Positions 28,101-36,800 of a DNA stretch of 64,000 nucleotides are shown one piece after another. This DNA comes from Caprella mutica. Lineage: Eukaryota > Arthropoda > Malacostraca > Amphipoda > Caprellidae. The stretch is taken from the NCBI GenBank assembly GCA_947561585.1, contig CANNZV010000259.1:62001-126000 (forward strand), given 5' to 3'. The translations under genes and the position numbers were made by a program. The notes below the pieces were generated by a model. It did no database searches. It had not been told where the DNA came from and saw only the letters and a program-made list of their open reading frames with translations. Numbering within the stretch: the stretch's first letter is position 1; the number at the start of each line of letters is the position of its first letter.

Positions 28101-31100
28101 ACTCTGCGGACGATTATGAAAGTGAAAATAATACGTCATCAAGTGATGATGTGTATTACGGGACGGATGAGTATAACGAGGATACTGCTGACACCGCTGA
28201 CGATTATGAAAGTGAAAATACGACATCAAGTGATGATGTGTATTACGCGACGGACGGATATAACGAGGTCACTGTTGACTCTGCGGACGATTATGAAAGT
28301 GAAAATAATACGTCATCAAGTGATGATGTGTATTACGGGACGGATGAATATAACGAGGATACTGCTGACACCACTGACGATTATGAAAGTGAAAATACGA
28401 CAGCAAGTGATGATGTGTATTACGCTACGGACGAATATGGAGAGGATACTTTTGACACCGCTGACGATTATGATAGTGGAAACACGACAGCAAGTGATGA
28501 TGTGTATTACGTGACGGACGAATATGGAGAAGATACTGCTGACACTGCTGACGATTATGAAAGTGAAAATACGACAGCAAGTGATGATGTGTATTACGCG
28601 ACAGACGGATATAACGAGGTCACTGTTGACTCTGCGGACGATTATGAAAGTGAAAATAATACGTCATCAAGTGATGATGTGTATTACGGGACGGATGAAT
28701 ATAACGAGGATACTGCTGACACCGCTGACGATTATGAAAGTGAAAATACGACATCAAGTGATGATGTGTATTACGCGACGGACGGATATAACGAGGTCAC
28801 TGTTGACTCTGCGGACGATTATGAAAGTGAAAATAACACGTCATCAAGTGATGATGTGTATTACGGGACGGATGAATATAACGAGGATACTGCTGACACC
28901 ACTGACAATTATGAAAGTGAAAATACGACAGCAAGTGATGATGTGTATTACGCGACGGACGAATATGGAGAGGATACTTTTGACACCGCTGACGATTATG
29001 ATAGTGGAAACACGACAGCAAGTGATGATGTGTATTACGTGACGGACGAATATGGAGAGGATACTGCTGACACCGCTGACGATTATGAAAGTGAAAATAC
29101 GACAGCAAGTGATGATGTGTATTACGCAACGGACGGATATAACGAGGTCACTGTTGACTCTGCGGACGATTATGAAAGTGAAAATAATACGTCATCAAGT
29201 GATGATGTGTATTACGGGACGGATCAATATAACGAGGATACTGCTGACACCACTGACGATTATGAAAGTGAAAATACGACAGCAAGTGATGATGTGTATT
29301 ACGCGATGGACGAATATGGAGAGGATACTTTTGACACCGCTGACGATTATGATAGTGGAAACACGACAGCAAGTGATGATGTGTATTACGTGACGGACGA
29401 ATATGGAGAGGATACTGCTGACACCGCTGACGATTATGAAAGTGAAAATACGACAGCAAGTGATGATGTGTATTACGCGACGGACGGATATAACGAGGTC
29501 ACTGTTGACTCTGCGGACGATTATGAAAGTGAAAATAATACGACAGCAAGTGATGATGTGTATTACGAGACGGACGGATATAACGAGGTCACTGTTGACT
29601 CTGCGGACGATTATGAAAGTGAAAATAATACGTCATCAAGTGATGATGTGTATTACGGGACGGATGAATATAACGAGGATACTGCTGACACCACTGACGA
29701 TTATGAAAGTGAAAATACGACAGCAAGTGATGATGTGTATTACGCGACGGACGAATATAACGAGGATGCTGTTGACACTGCGGACGATTATGAAAGTGAA
29801 AATAATACGACAGCAAGTGATGATGTGTATTACGCGATGGACGAATATAACGAGGATACTGTTGACACTGCTGAGAATTATGAAAGTGAAAATAATACGT
29901 CATCAAGTGATGATGTGTATTACGGGACGGATGAATATAACGAGGATACTGCTGACACCGCTGACGATTATGAAAGTGAAAATACGACAGCAAGTGATGA
30001 TGTGTATTACGCGACGGACGAATATAACGAGGATACTGCTGACACCACTGACGATTATGAAAGTGAAAATACAACAGCAAGTGATGATGTGTATTACGCG
30101 ACTGACGAATATAACGAGGATACTGTTGACACTGCTGAGAATTATGAAAGTGAAAATAATACGACAGCAAGTGATGATGTGTATTACGCGACGGACGAAT
30201 ATAACGAGGATACTGTTGACACTGCTGAGAATTATGATAGTGAAAATACGACAGAAAGTGATGATGCGTATTACGCGATGGACGAATATAACGAGGATAC
30301 TGTTGAAACTGCGGACGATTATGAAAGTGAAAATAATACGACAGCTAGTGATGATGTATATTACGCGACTAACGAATATAACAAGGATACTGTTGACACT
30401 ACTGACAATTATGAAAGTGAAAATACGACTGCAGGTGAAGATGTGTATTACGTGACGGACGAATATGGAGAGGATACTGTTGACAATACTGATGATTATG
30501 AAAGTGAAAATACAACAGCAAGTGATGATGTGTATTACCCGATGGACGAATATAACGAGGATACTGTTGACACCGCTGACGATTATGAAATCGAAAATAC
30601 GACAGCAAGTGATGATGTGTATTACGCGACAGACGAATATAACGAGGATACTGTTGACAATGCGGACGATTATGAAAGTGAAAATAATACGACATCAAGT
30701 GATGATGTGTATTACGCGACGGACGAATATAACAAGGATACTGTTGACACTGCTGACAATTATGAAAGTGAAAATAATATGACAGCAACTGAAGATGTGT
30801 ATTACGTGACGGATGAATATAACGAAGATACTGTTGACAATACTGACGATTATGAAAGTGAAAATACAACAGCAAGTGATGATGTGTATTACGTGACGGG
30901 CGAATATAACGAGAATACTGTTGACACTGCTGACGATTATGCAAGTGAAAATACGACAGCAAGTGATGATGTATATTACGTTACGGACGAATATAACGAG
31001 AATACTGTTGACACTGCTGACGATTATGCAAGTGAAAATACGACAGCAAGTGATGATGTGTATAACCTGAAAGACGACTATAGCATGGTAATTGCTGACA

Positions 31101-32071
31101 CTGCTTACGATTATGACAATCTAAATACGACAGAAAATTCAAGCGATGATCTGTATAACCTGTCAAACGACTATAGCGATGATATTTATATTACTTCCAA
31201 CGATTATGAAAATGCTGATGTAGGAATACGGGTTAGTGATGATGTGAATATATCAGTTGATGACAATAACAGATATTCTGAAAACAGTCTTGACGAATAT
31301 GAAAATGATTATGCAACAGAAAGTGCTAGTAATGATGGGCATTACTATATGGACGATAGAAGCCAACAGTTCGATTACACTCATTATGATAATCATAATC
31401 CTGCTATGGAAGGAATTTTTGAACACGGAAGCGCTGAAAGTACAGAAAAGGATTATTCCTCTGATGACTCAAGACTGCATTCAAGTATTGAAAATTACTC
31501 TGTCGGTGAAAACCCTGCATATTATGATAGTGAAAACGACACGTATGACTATGCAGATCCAAGTTTCAATCAGACTGGATATTTGGCTATGACTTGCAAT
31601 AAGCATTTGGAAATTCCTCAATTACCCGATAGTCTGGTGGAAATCATGTGCACATCAGAATCTCTGTGCAATGGATCCATCAAACTGGTAAGTTAGGAAA
31701 TATATTCAATTTGTGACGTATTGCGTGTTGTAAAGATATGGAATGAGTATATTATTATTATATTATTGATTCATCTCATTCAACAGTAAAGCATTAGTTC
31801 GAAGTAAATCAAGTTGAATCTTAGATTATATATAACTATGAATGATTGTAGGTACTATAAATCATCAATTAAGTCGAGATGATATAAAAATATTGTTCTA
31901 ATAAATTTAACTTTGTTAATTTACTTACAGAGTGATGAGATTCTCTGCAGCAGTTACTTCAGATGTCATCTCAATTCCCTTAACGAGTTGGAGCCAGTGG
32001 AAGAATTATGTCCAGAAAATAAGAAATTCAGCTACAATCGAAATGAGTGTGTGGAATATTGCACCAAATAG
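114..32071 (+). CDS. Giant multi-exon secreted cysteine-rich modular protein with cationic and acidic repeat regions (5' partial)
   Basis: I do not recognise a named gene. Forty-seven GT-AG exons can be chained with consistent phases (phase 1 at nearly every junction, so exon lengths are multiples of three). They total 20,219 nt, or about 6,738 codons, without an internal stop, ending at TAG 32069-32071. The order is: exons 1-3; three seven-exon Cys modules; five four-exon Cys modules; a 1.77 kb exon with GRPVRP and GHKHGK arrays; a small Cys exon; a 5.3 kb acidic Asp/Glu/Tyr/Thr exon; and a last Cys exon. Most exons carry a C-x5-C-x(11-18)-C-x(12-16)-C core resembling CBM14/peritrophin domains. 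Thr/Pro linkers look O-glycosylated. The first exon and any signal peptide are outside the window, so secretion is inferred from Cys density and glycosylation sequons. Possible roles are a peritrophic or mucin-like matrix, salivary sheath, glue or silk-like material. Separate adjacent genes are possible, but no internal stop, poly(A) site or new start exon was seen. Confidence 0.82.
1279..4911 (+). CDS. Seven-exon cysteine module, copy 1 (exons 4-10)
   Basis: The exons are 1279-1506, 1706-1976, 2068-2162, 2560-2817, 3465-3863, 3965-4195 and 4285-4911. All junctions are GT-AG. The only non-phase-1 junction is exon 5/6 (phase 2, splitting an Arg codon), and it is conserved in all three copies. 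Exon 4 has GCKSYYQC followed by C and C at about 12-residue spacing, like a CBM14 core. Exon 6 encodes FYDW...CIKYG. Exon 8 has CSGNNCPG and ACSAYYQC. Exon 9 has GCNRYKVC then LPFC and TCLDL. Exon 10 starts with a Cys near LNTGL, then a Thr/Pro/Trp-rich linker (RPTWPTP units, about 4400-4680), then a Cys block ending [15 protein letters not shown]. The linker is a likely O-glycosylated spacer. Confidence 0.8.
5556..8821 (+). CDS. Seven-exon cysteine module, copy 2 (exons 11-17)
   Basis: The exons are 5556-5786, 6066-6324, 6500-6594, 6955-7194, 7387-7779, 7863-8093 and 8180-8821. They match copy 1 one for one in order, phase and nearly in length (231, 259, 95, 240, 393, 231 and 642 nt). Exon 11 has the GCRSYYQC and [16 protein letters not shown] pattern. 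Exon 15 shares an almost base-identical central stretch with exons 8 and 22. Exon 17 carries the longest Thr/Pro/Trp linker of the three (about 8290-8600). Introns are 80-430 nt and hold nothing else that I can recognise. Confidence 0.8.
8926..12056 (+). CDS. Seven-exon cysteine module, copy 3 (exons 18-24), last exon chimeric
   Basis: The exons are 8926-9156, 9581-9845, 9938-10032, 10186-10425, 10627-11019, 11146-11382 and 11562-12056. The first six match copies 1 and 2. Exon 24 begins like exons 10 and 17 (Cys, ATGIW, Pro/Thr-rich linker). From about 11850 onward it is nearly base-identical to the second half of the KPIRP-type exons downstream (CFNYLSNC...NVC block), so it joins the old and new module types. 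Exon 23 is more diverged than exons 9 and 16. Confidence 0.78.
12138..14047 (+). CDS. Four-exon Cys module, copy 1 (exons 25-28)
   Basis: The exons are 12138-12398, 12490-12873, 13351-13593 and 13679-14047. I call the types C, D, A, B: C corresponds to exon 7 of the long module, D to exon 8, A to exon 9 and B to exon 10. Type C has [10 protein letters not shown] and [16 protein letters not shown]. Type D starts with a Cys near IRTG/INTG, then a Lys-rich stretch, then [14 protein letters not shown] and CKLMKKC. Type A has [20 protein letters not shown] and STCLAIP. Type B has a short cationic KPIRP linker and the CFNYLSNC block. All exons are phase 1-1. The D-A intron is the short version (477 nt). 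Confidence 0.8.
13735..13836 (+). repeat. KPIRPI coding tandem repeat (exon 28); counterparts in exons 32, 36 and 40
   Basis: The 18-bp word cccattaaaccaatcaga encodes PIKPIR. Corresponding arrays lie at about 16260-16428, 18856-19024 and 21468-21660. Copy number differs between exons (shortest here, longest in exon 40), so the locus is a coding VNTR. Confidence 0.9.
14136..16638 (+). CDS. Four-exon Cys module, copy 2 (exons 29-32)
   Basis: The exons are 14136-14396, 14472-14855, 15879-16121 and 16207-16638, with the same C-D-A-B order and the same 261/384/243 nt lengths. Exon 32 carries more KPIRPI units than exon 28. The D-A intron (14856-15878) is about 1,023 nt; it is shared almost base for base with copies 3 and 4 but not with copies 1 and 5. 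Confidence 0.82.
16726..19234 (+). CDS. Four-exon Cys module, copy 3 (exons 33-36)
   Basis: The exons are 16726-16986, 17069-17452, 18475-18717 and 18803-19234. Exon 36 has the same length and arrangement as exon 32 (432 nt) and differs by very few bases, one of them turning a Val codon to Ala at the CVKPQRS position. The near-identity includes introns, so the 2.59 kb unit duplicated recently or is being homogenised. Confidence 0.82.
19322..21872 (+). CDS. Four-exon Cys module, copy 4 (exons 37-40)
   Basis: The exons are 19322-19582, 19670-20053, 21086-21328 and 21414-21872. Exon 40 (459 nt) has the longest KPIRPI array of the complete B exons, one unit of which reads EPIRPI. Exon 37 differs by a Val to Lys change in the SSKVITS motif. 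The D-A intron is 1,032 nt. The arrangement is otherwise identical to copies 2 and 3. Confidence 0.82.
21960..23379 (+). CDS. Four-exon Cys module, copy 5 (exons 41-43; B exon is the giant exon 44)
   Basis: The exons are 21960-22220, 22308-22691 and 23137-23379 (types C, D, A). The D-A intron is short again (445 nt), with a sequence only partly shared with the other copies. The matching B exon is replaced by the expanded exon 44. Confidence 0.82.
23465..25230 (+). CDS. Exon 44: cationic GRPVRP and His-rich GHKHGK arrays
   Basis: This is a type-B exon by its first residues ([13 protein letters not shown], then [11 protein letters not shown]). The CFNYLSNC block is missing; two arrays take its place. 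Bases about 23527-24099 encode Arg/Pro/Gly units of GRPVRP, and 24100-24882 encode GHKHGK units with GHKHGM and GHKHWK variants. A basic stretch (KRHRHHRRP) follows, then about 110 non-repetitive residues with two cysteines (NNYQC, LQC). The exon ends GATGAAAAG/gtgtgt (phase 0), which joins it to exon 45. The arrays are extremely cationic and His-rich, which suggests metal or pH-dependent binding; that function is inference. Confidence 0.8.
23527..24099 (+). repeat. 18-bp coding tandem repeat, GRPVRP units
   Basis: About thirty units of an 18-bp word (ccaggaagacctgttaga) translate as GRPVRP, with some GRPGRP and GKPIRP variants at the start. The reverse strand is also open across it, but only because of the repeat. 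Confidence 0.92.
24100..24882 (+). repeat. 18-bp coding tandem repeat, GHKHGK units with 72-bp higher order
   Basis: Units of ggacataagcatggaaag (18 bp) encode [12 protein letters not shown] and GHKHGM variants recur in a four-unit cycle of about 72 bp between roughly 24340 and 24700. The unit degenerates at the 3' end ([22 protein letters not shown]). Confidence 0.92.
25535..25661 (+). CDS. Exon 45: CBM14-like cysteine exon
   Basis: It starts after tattgcag in phase 0 and ends GCTT/gtgagt (phase 1). It encodes GCKNYFVC, then a Cys after 12 residues, then FFDFNVTDC. With the two cysteines at the end of exon 44 it gives a six-cysteine pattern close to a peritrophin-A/CBM14 domain, with the aromatic Tyr-Phe between the second and third Cys and the DGxFFD-like turn before the last. 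This is the least diverged CBM14-like unit of the gene together with the final exon. Confidence 0.78.
26358..31687 (+). CDS. Exon 46: acidic Tyr/Thr-rich tandem-repeat exon
   Basis: It starts after tttatag (phase 1) and ends CAAACTG/gtaagt (phase 0); 1,776 full codons stay open. Near its start (26393-26410) it encodes KRTKRR, a furin-type R-x-K-R motif. Then follow about fifty repeats of about 29 residues built on [15 protein letters not shown] / [11 protein letters not shown]. They are dominated by Asp, Glu, Tyr, Thr and Asn, with almost no Lys, Arg or Cys. Most repeats hold an N-T-T or N-N-T/S sequon and Tyr flanked by acidic residues (possible sulfation). The last about 170 residues are non-repetitive and regain cysteines ([18 protein letters not shown]), which complete the domain in the last exon. 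A secreted polyanion is inferred. Confidence 0.82.
26393..26410 (+). other. Furin-like cleavage motif KRTKRR in exon 46
   Basis: Codons AAG AGA ACT AAA AGA AGA give KRTKRR, which contains R-T-K-R (furin R-x-K/R-R) followed by Arg-Thr. It sits at the junction between the cationic/Cys part and the acidic repeats, in the only basic patch of this exon. Cleavage is predicted, not shown. Confidence 0.5.
26575..31230 (+). repeat. About 87-bp acidic coding repeat with 528-bp higher-order units
   Basis: The basic unit is 87 or 90 bp (29 or 30 codons; the extra codon is a second Asn before the sequon). Between about 27.96 and 29.4 kb a six-unit block of 528 bp (176 codons) recurs starting near 27996, 28524 and 29052. 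The last block is cut short after four units (351 bp). Units at both edges are more diverged (DDLYNL..., DDVYNLKDD). Confidence 0.9.
31931..32071 (+). CDS. Exon 47: final CBM14-like exon with stop
   Basis: It starts after ttacttacag in phase 0 and ends with TAG 32069-32071. It encodes ILCSSYFRC, then [15 protein letters not shown], then EYC. With the three cysteines at the end of exon 46 this resembles a complete CBM14 domain, including the aromatic pair between the close cysteines and the final short C-x3-C. Confidence 0.8.
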   Translation, partial: SDEILCSSYFRCHLNSLNELEPVEELCPENKKFSYNRNECVEYCTK

Positions 32072-32099
32072 AATGTATAGCCAAATGTAATTCATTGTA

Positions 32100-32105
32100 A
32101 TTAAA
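32100..32105 (+). promoter_or_regulatory. Possible polyadenylation signal ATTAAA
   Basis: ATTAAA lies 29 bases after the stop codon, followed by T-rich sequence. It is the nearest plausible signal, but such words are common in this AT-rich DNA. Confidence 0.25.
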
Positions 32106-32465
32106 TAGGTCTTAATTATAATATTTTTTATGTATATGATGTGTATTAAGGTTTATATGATGTTGTTAGGTATCCGGTAATATATCAGTGGCATTATTAT
32201 TTTTGATGATAAAGGTTTATTAATTTTACCTAGGTTCCTGTCTTTTGGCTTATTTATAAGCGAGACTGCATTATATTTTAAGACTATAATGATATTTTGG
32301 GCATTACTAATATATATTATTTAACTTACAAGTACTTTACTGGGTACTTACCTAACTAGAACCTAAGTAAAGTAAAAACTATTTTTTGTAGTTCTCCTAA
32401 TATAAGACTCAATGATTTTTTTTTTCATTAACCTCCAATGAATCAATGAACTCAGTTCAATCTGT
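32106..32465. other. Intergenic / 3' UTR, nothing recognised
   Basis: AT-rich sequence without an open frame or a repeat that I can identify. Part of it is presumably the 3' UTR of the giant gene. Confidence 0.5.
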
Positions 32466-32469
32466 ATTA

Positions 32470-33450
32470 GGTGCAGTTAGCACACGGTGGACCAGCGGGT
32501 CATTTTAACCCGTAAATTATTTTTGATTCGTTAACATTTCATGATCAGTATTCATGAATTTTATTAATTTGTTCCTAAATTATTTAGAGAGTTATTTTAT
32601 TATTTAACTTTTAATCTTTTTAACCCGCTCTCATAAAATTTCATTTTGACGTAAATTTGGGTGCTGCCAGATTGAGATCATGAATTTACAAGTCTAAACA
32701 TGATCGCACAATACTTAGTTGAACACTTGCACACTCATTTCAATAGTGTGTTAACAGAAAAAACAATAAAAATGTTGCCAAGAACACTCACAAATGAAGA
32801 AATAAATACATTTTTTATGGCGACACTATAATTTGGATGAATCATAAGGCAATAGTTTCGTAATTATTGATGATCATCTATTTTCAATAAATTAGTGATA
32901 TCACTTCACTCAATACATGGCTAGTGAACCAGATAATTCCGTAATAATTTAGGTTACTTGTAATTACGACGTCTAAATATTGAGAAAATGGATTATTGAT
33001 AGTTATTGATAGAAAGAGAATTCTTTTTCAGAGATTGTCATTTTTGAATTTATGGTCCTTTTTTCTGGTACATACAACCTTTCCCCCGTTTGTAAAACTC
33101 GCAGAAAATTTACTGAAGAAGATGACAGTCATCGGAATTATGAATTGCATTATATAAGAAATTTCCCCTTATATAAAATATAGGCGCCTCCGTATAAAGT
33201 ATAAAAAATGCTACCCAAGAATTAACTAAAACATATAGCAAAATAATGTTCTCTCTGCTTCATACTGATTCGTCTACTGATCCTAAAATATTTCAGGCTC
33301 AGTAGAACAAATACTATAACCAACTATGTTTGGAGTAGATATAGTTTATCAAATGGTAAGTAGGAGTCATCACTTTGTTGGCCCCTGCAAATTTTTCTAT
33401 GATGTAGCTACTCAAATTGTCATAAACAAATGTAAAGGTATAAATGTAAT
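32470..33450 (+). pseudogene. piggyBac-like transposon relic
   Basis: At about 33310-33440 the + strand reads YNQ, then after a one-base frameshift GVDIVYQMVSR, then FFYDVATQIVINK. This matches the conserved Y-N-x-T-x-x-GVDxVDQM...FFxxxDxAxxNA signature of piggyBac DDE transposases. A stop codon and the frameshift break it. At about 32480-32515 the sequence cggtggaccagcgggtca followed by ttttaacccg resembles piggyBac-type terminal sequence. No right end was found and the rest of the transposase is unreadable. Confidence 0.45.
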
Positions 33451-33849
33451 CCAGATAAACAAACGGTGCTATACTAAGAGGTTAGAGTTACTATAATATA
33501 TAGGAAGTTTGAAACTGATCTGAAGAGGAAGAATCAGATTTTGACATGGTGCTTTCAACATCTGAACGACTTGTTAAAAATTCAATGATCTACACTTGAA
33601 ATTACTGGGACACGACTAGAAAAACGATCTAGGAGTCTAGGAAATGCTAATGTCCTTCTGCCTGAGGAAAATGTTCTTCACGTGTCATAAATATTGGAAA
33701 TAAATGTTAGTCAGTAAGGTTATCTGAGGTTGTTTTTATATCGCTACATACTACAAGTAATAACGATGATATTCATCTATAACATTTATTATACATATAA
33801 CGATGATATTCGGATTTAATATTTATGATTGGTCTACTATTGCGCTCAT

Positions 33850-36800
33850 GAACATATTGCACACTTGTCAAATAACTTTGTAGTGCTAAATACTGATTTT
33901 GATGTTATAATTTCAATTGGTCGTGATTGTGGTTCACCAATGAAAACGAAATGTCACTGTAATAAACTTCCTTTTGCACACAAAAAAGCGTTAGGTTGGT
34001 CACTAGTAGGAGAAATAAATTCTAATCAGTGTTTCCTTTCAGGATTATTTTCATTATTTGAAAATAGCCTAATTAAAACTCAAACTGATGAGTCACATTT
34101 CCTCATAAAACCAAACGATGACTTTGATAGTTTTTTCGCAAGAAGATCGAAACTTCTTACAATTAATGAAAGACACTATTCAAACGGCCTCTGAAGGATA
34201 CATTCAACTTCCATTCCAGTACAGAAAAACGGATCCACCCCTTAACAACAAATCTTGCGTCTATGCAAGAACTAGGAAGACTCTCAACAATACGAAGAGA
34301 AATCCTGAAAAGCTTCAAGCTTGTGTTTTTAGCATGGAGAAGAGTTTGAAACAAAGACATGTCGAGAAAATACCACCCGGTAACTTGAAACACGATCCTG
34401 AAAACGCTTGGTGGCTACCAGTATTTGCAGTTGAACATAAACAGAATAAGAAGCCTAGATTAGTTTTTGACGCTTCTGCTCAGTACAAAATGGTTTCTCT
34501 CAACAGTTACCTAATGAGTGGACCTGATTTGAATAATCAATTAACAGGTGTCTTGTTGCGTTTCAGAGAGAATCCTGTTGCGATTGTCGCAGATATTGAA
34601 GGGTCGGAGCTTTCAGGGTTCCTCAGGTTCAAGTGGATTATTTACGCTTCTTTTGACTTTCAAAAAATGACCCGAATCAAGAACTAACAGAGTTTACAGC
34701 TCTGTATCATATTTTTGGTGCTTCATCCAGCCCAGCAGTTGCTAACTTCGCATTGAAGTATACGACTTTCACAGATGAAGCCAAAGATTATCCGAATGCA
34801 CTGCAAATGATCCACAACTGTTTCTATGTCGATGGTAGTGTTGTCAGTGTAAACGACGTAACCGAAGATATTAAAACGATGAAAGAAGCGTAATAATTAA
34901 CTTTTGTCAAAGTTCTATATCAGACAGCATAAAATTATGTCAAATTCAGCAGATGTGTTAACCGCGTTCCCTGGATCTGAGCTAACAAATGCCTCGGTTT
35001 CGTTATGTGTAAGTGAAATTCAGCCAACTAGGACGTTGGGTGTTAAACGGAATAGAGCCAATGACTCTACCACAGTGGAAATCAACATCAGCAACAAGCA
35101 ATTCACCAAACGAGGTGCATTGGCCACTGTCAATAGTGTTTATGAACCCAATGGGATAGTTTGTCCTGTTATTCTAACAGGAAAACTGATTCAACGAAAG
35201 CTGTTGTATCATAGTGGGGAGGACTTCACTGGCGAAGAAAATTCTTGAAGCTGGGATGCTCCTTTACCAGAAGAATATAGGTCAGAGTGGCAGGAATGAA
35301 AGCTTTCTTTGGAACATCTCAAGAAAATTCAAATACCTAGATATTAAGTTGTACCAGAGAAAACTGTTGAGCGACAAGTATTGCACATTTATTGCGATGC
35401 CATCACGCCTCTGTTGCTGCCATGGGCTATGTTGAGTACATTCGTACCATCTATACTGATGGAGATGTATGTGTTAGGTTTGTATTTGCAAATTCAAGGT
35501 ATCACCAAAGAACATCACTTCTATGTACAACAAGAATGGAACTCTGTGTTGCTGTAGAAGCAGTAGCTGTTTATAACTGGATTGAAACGGAGCTCAACCA
35601 CTCAATTTTACGAATAGACTTGTACACTGATAGTTTGATCACTTCGGAATACATCAACAGCAAATCTAGAAGATTTGCTAAATATGTAGCTCGCAGAGTA
35701 GGTATCATATGCTACCATACCTCACCAGAACAATGGCACTATGTCTCAACTATGCAGAACCCAGCAGACATCGCTTCGATGCCTCAAACCCCAAATAATC
35801 TTTCTGAAACTATCTGGTTCTCAGTACCTCGATCCTGAACTTTAAAGCATACATTACTCTCCAGAACCAGTAATTCAATTAGAAAACCTTCCTGAAGTTG
35901 AAGAAGAGCGATCAGTTTTGAAAACTGTAGTCACTGAAGGAGTGCAAGAATTTCAAGTCTACAAGATGGTAAAAAGATCAAAATATTTGTCGGCTCTCAT
36001 CAAAACATTGAAATTTGTTCTAAAAATGCTTCATGTCTGCGATAAAGCTCGTCAAAATCTAGATTGTCCTCTTTCTCCTCGTCTGCTCATAGTATCTGAC
36101 GATGAAACTCTTCTAGCGTGTACTAGATGGGTAAATAAGAATCATTTTCTGGTCAGATGTCAATATTGAAAAGCGGACGAGGAAAGATCCAATATCTGAT
36201 TTCTCGCCATTTATAAATTCTTATGGTGTGTTAAGGGTTAGTGGTCGCATCTCAAAAGGCAGATCTCTCTGCTAAATATCCAGCTCTGCTTCCTGCAAAT
36301 CATCCTTTATCTGATCTGATAGTCAGTCATTACCATGGAAGAGCTAGCTGGCCATCAAGGAAGAAAGTTGACTCACGGTGCCGTCAGAAGATCTCATTTC
36401 CATATTCTGAACGGCCGACGCTTGATTAGAAACTTCCTGGGAAAATGTGTCTTTTATATGAAGTTACGTGGTTCCAGAATGACCCAACGTATGGCTGACC
36501 TACCCGCTGATCGTCTGGTTCAAGTACCTCCATTCACCCATTCCGGCGTGGATGTATTTAGACCCTTCTCAAAAAAGTTTAGGTTGGGATATTCAGCTGC
36601 GCTGCAAGCAGAGCTGTTCACTGTGAATTGTTAAATGGAATGGATACCTCTTCCTTCATCAATTCGTTCCGTAGATTTCTTTCAATCCGTGAGACCAGTC
36701 GAACGTCACGCTTAGATAATGGGAAAAAACTCATATGTGCTAGGAAGCAATTCGAAAAAATCGACTTGAAGCAGTTCAGAAGGACCTCAAAATTCGAGAT

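Noticed and set aside
26400..31166. Many His/Gln/Tyr-rich - strand frames and Met/Ile/Leu-rich + strand frames over the acidic repeats
   Set aside because: Shadows of the 87-bp repeat in other frames.
114..32071. Aphid bicycle effector gene
   Set aside because: Bicycle genes have many tiny exons and C-x-Y-C pairs; here exons are 95-642 nt or larger and the Cys layout is CBM14-like.
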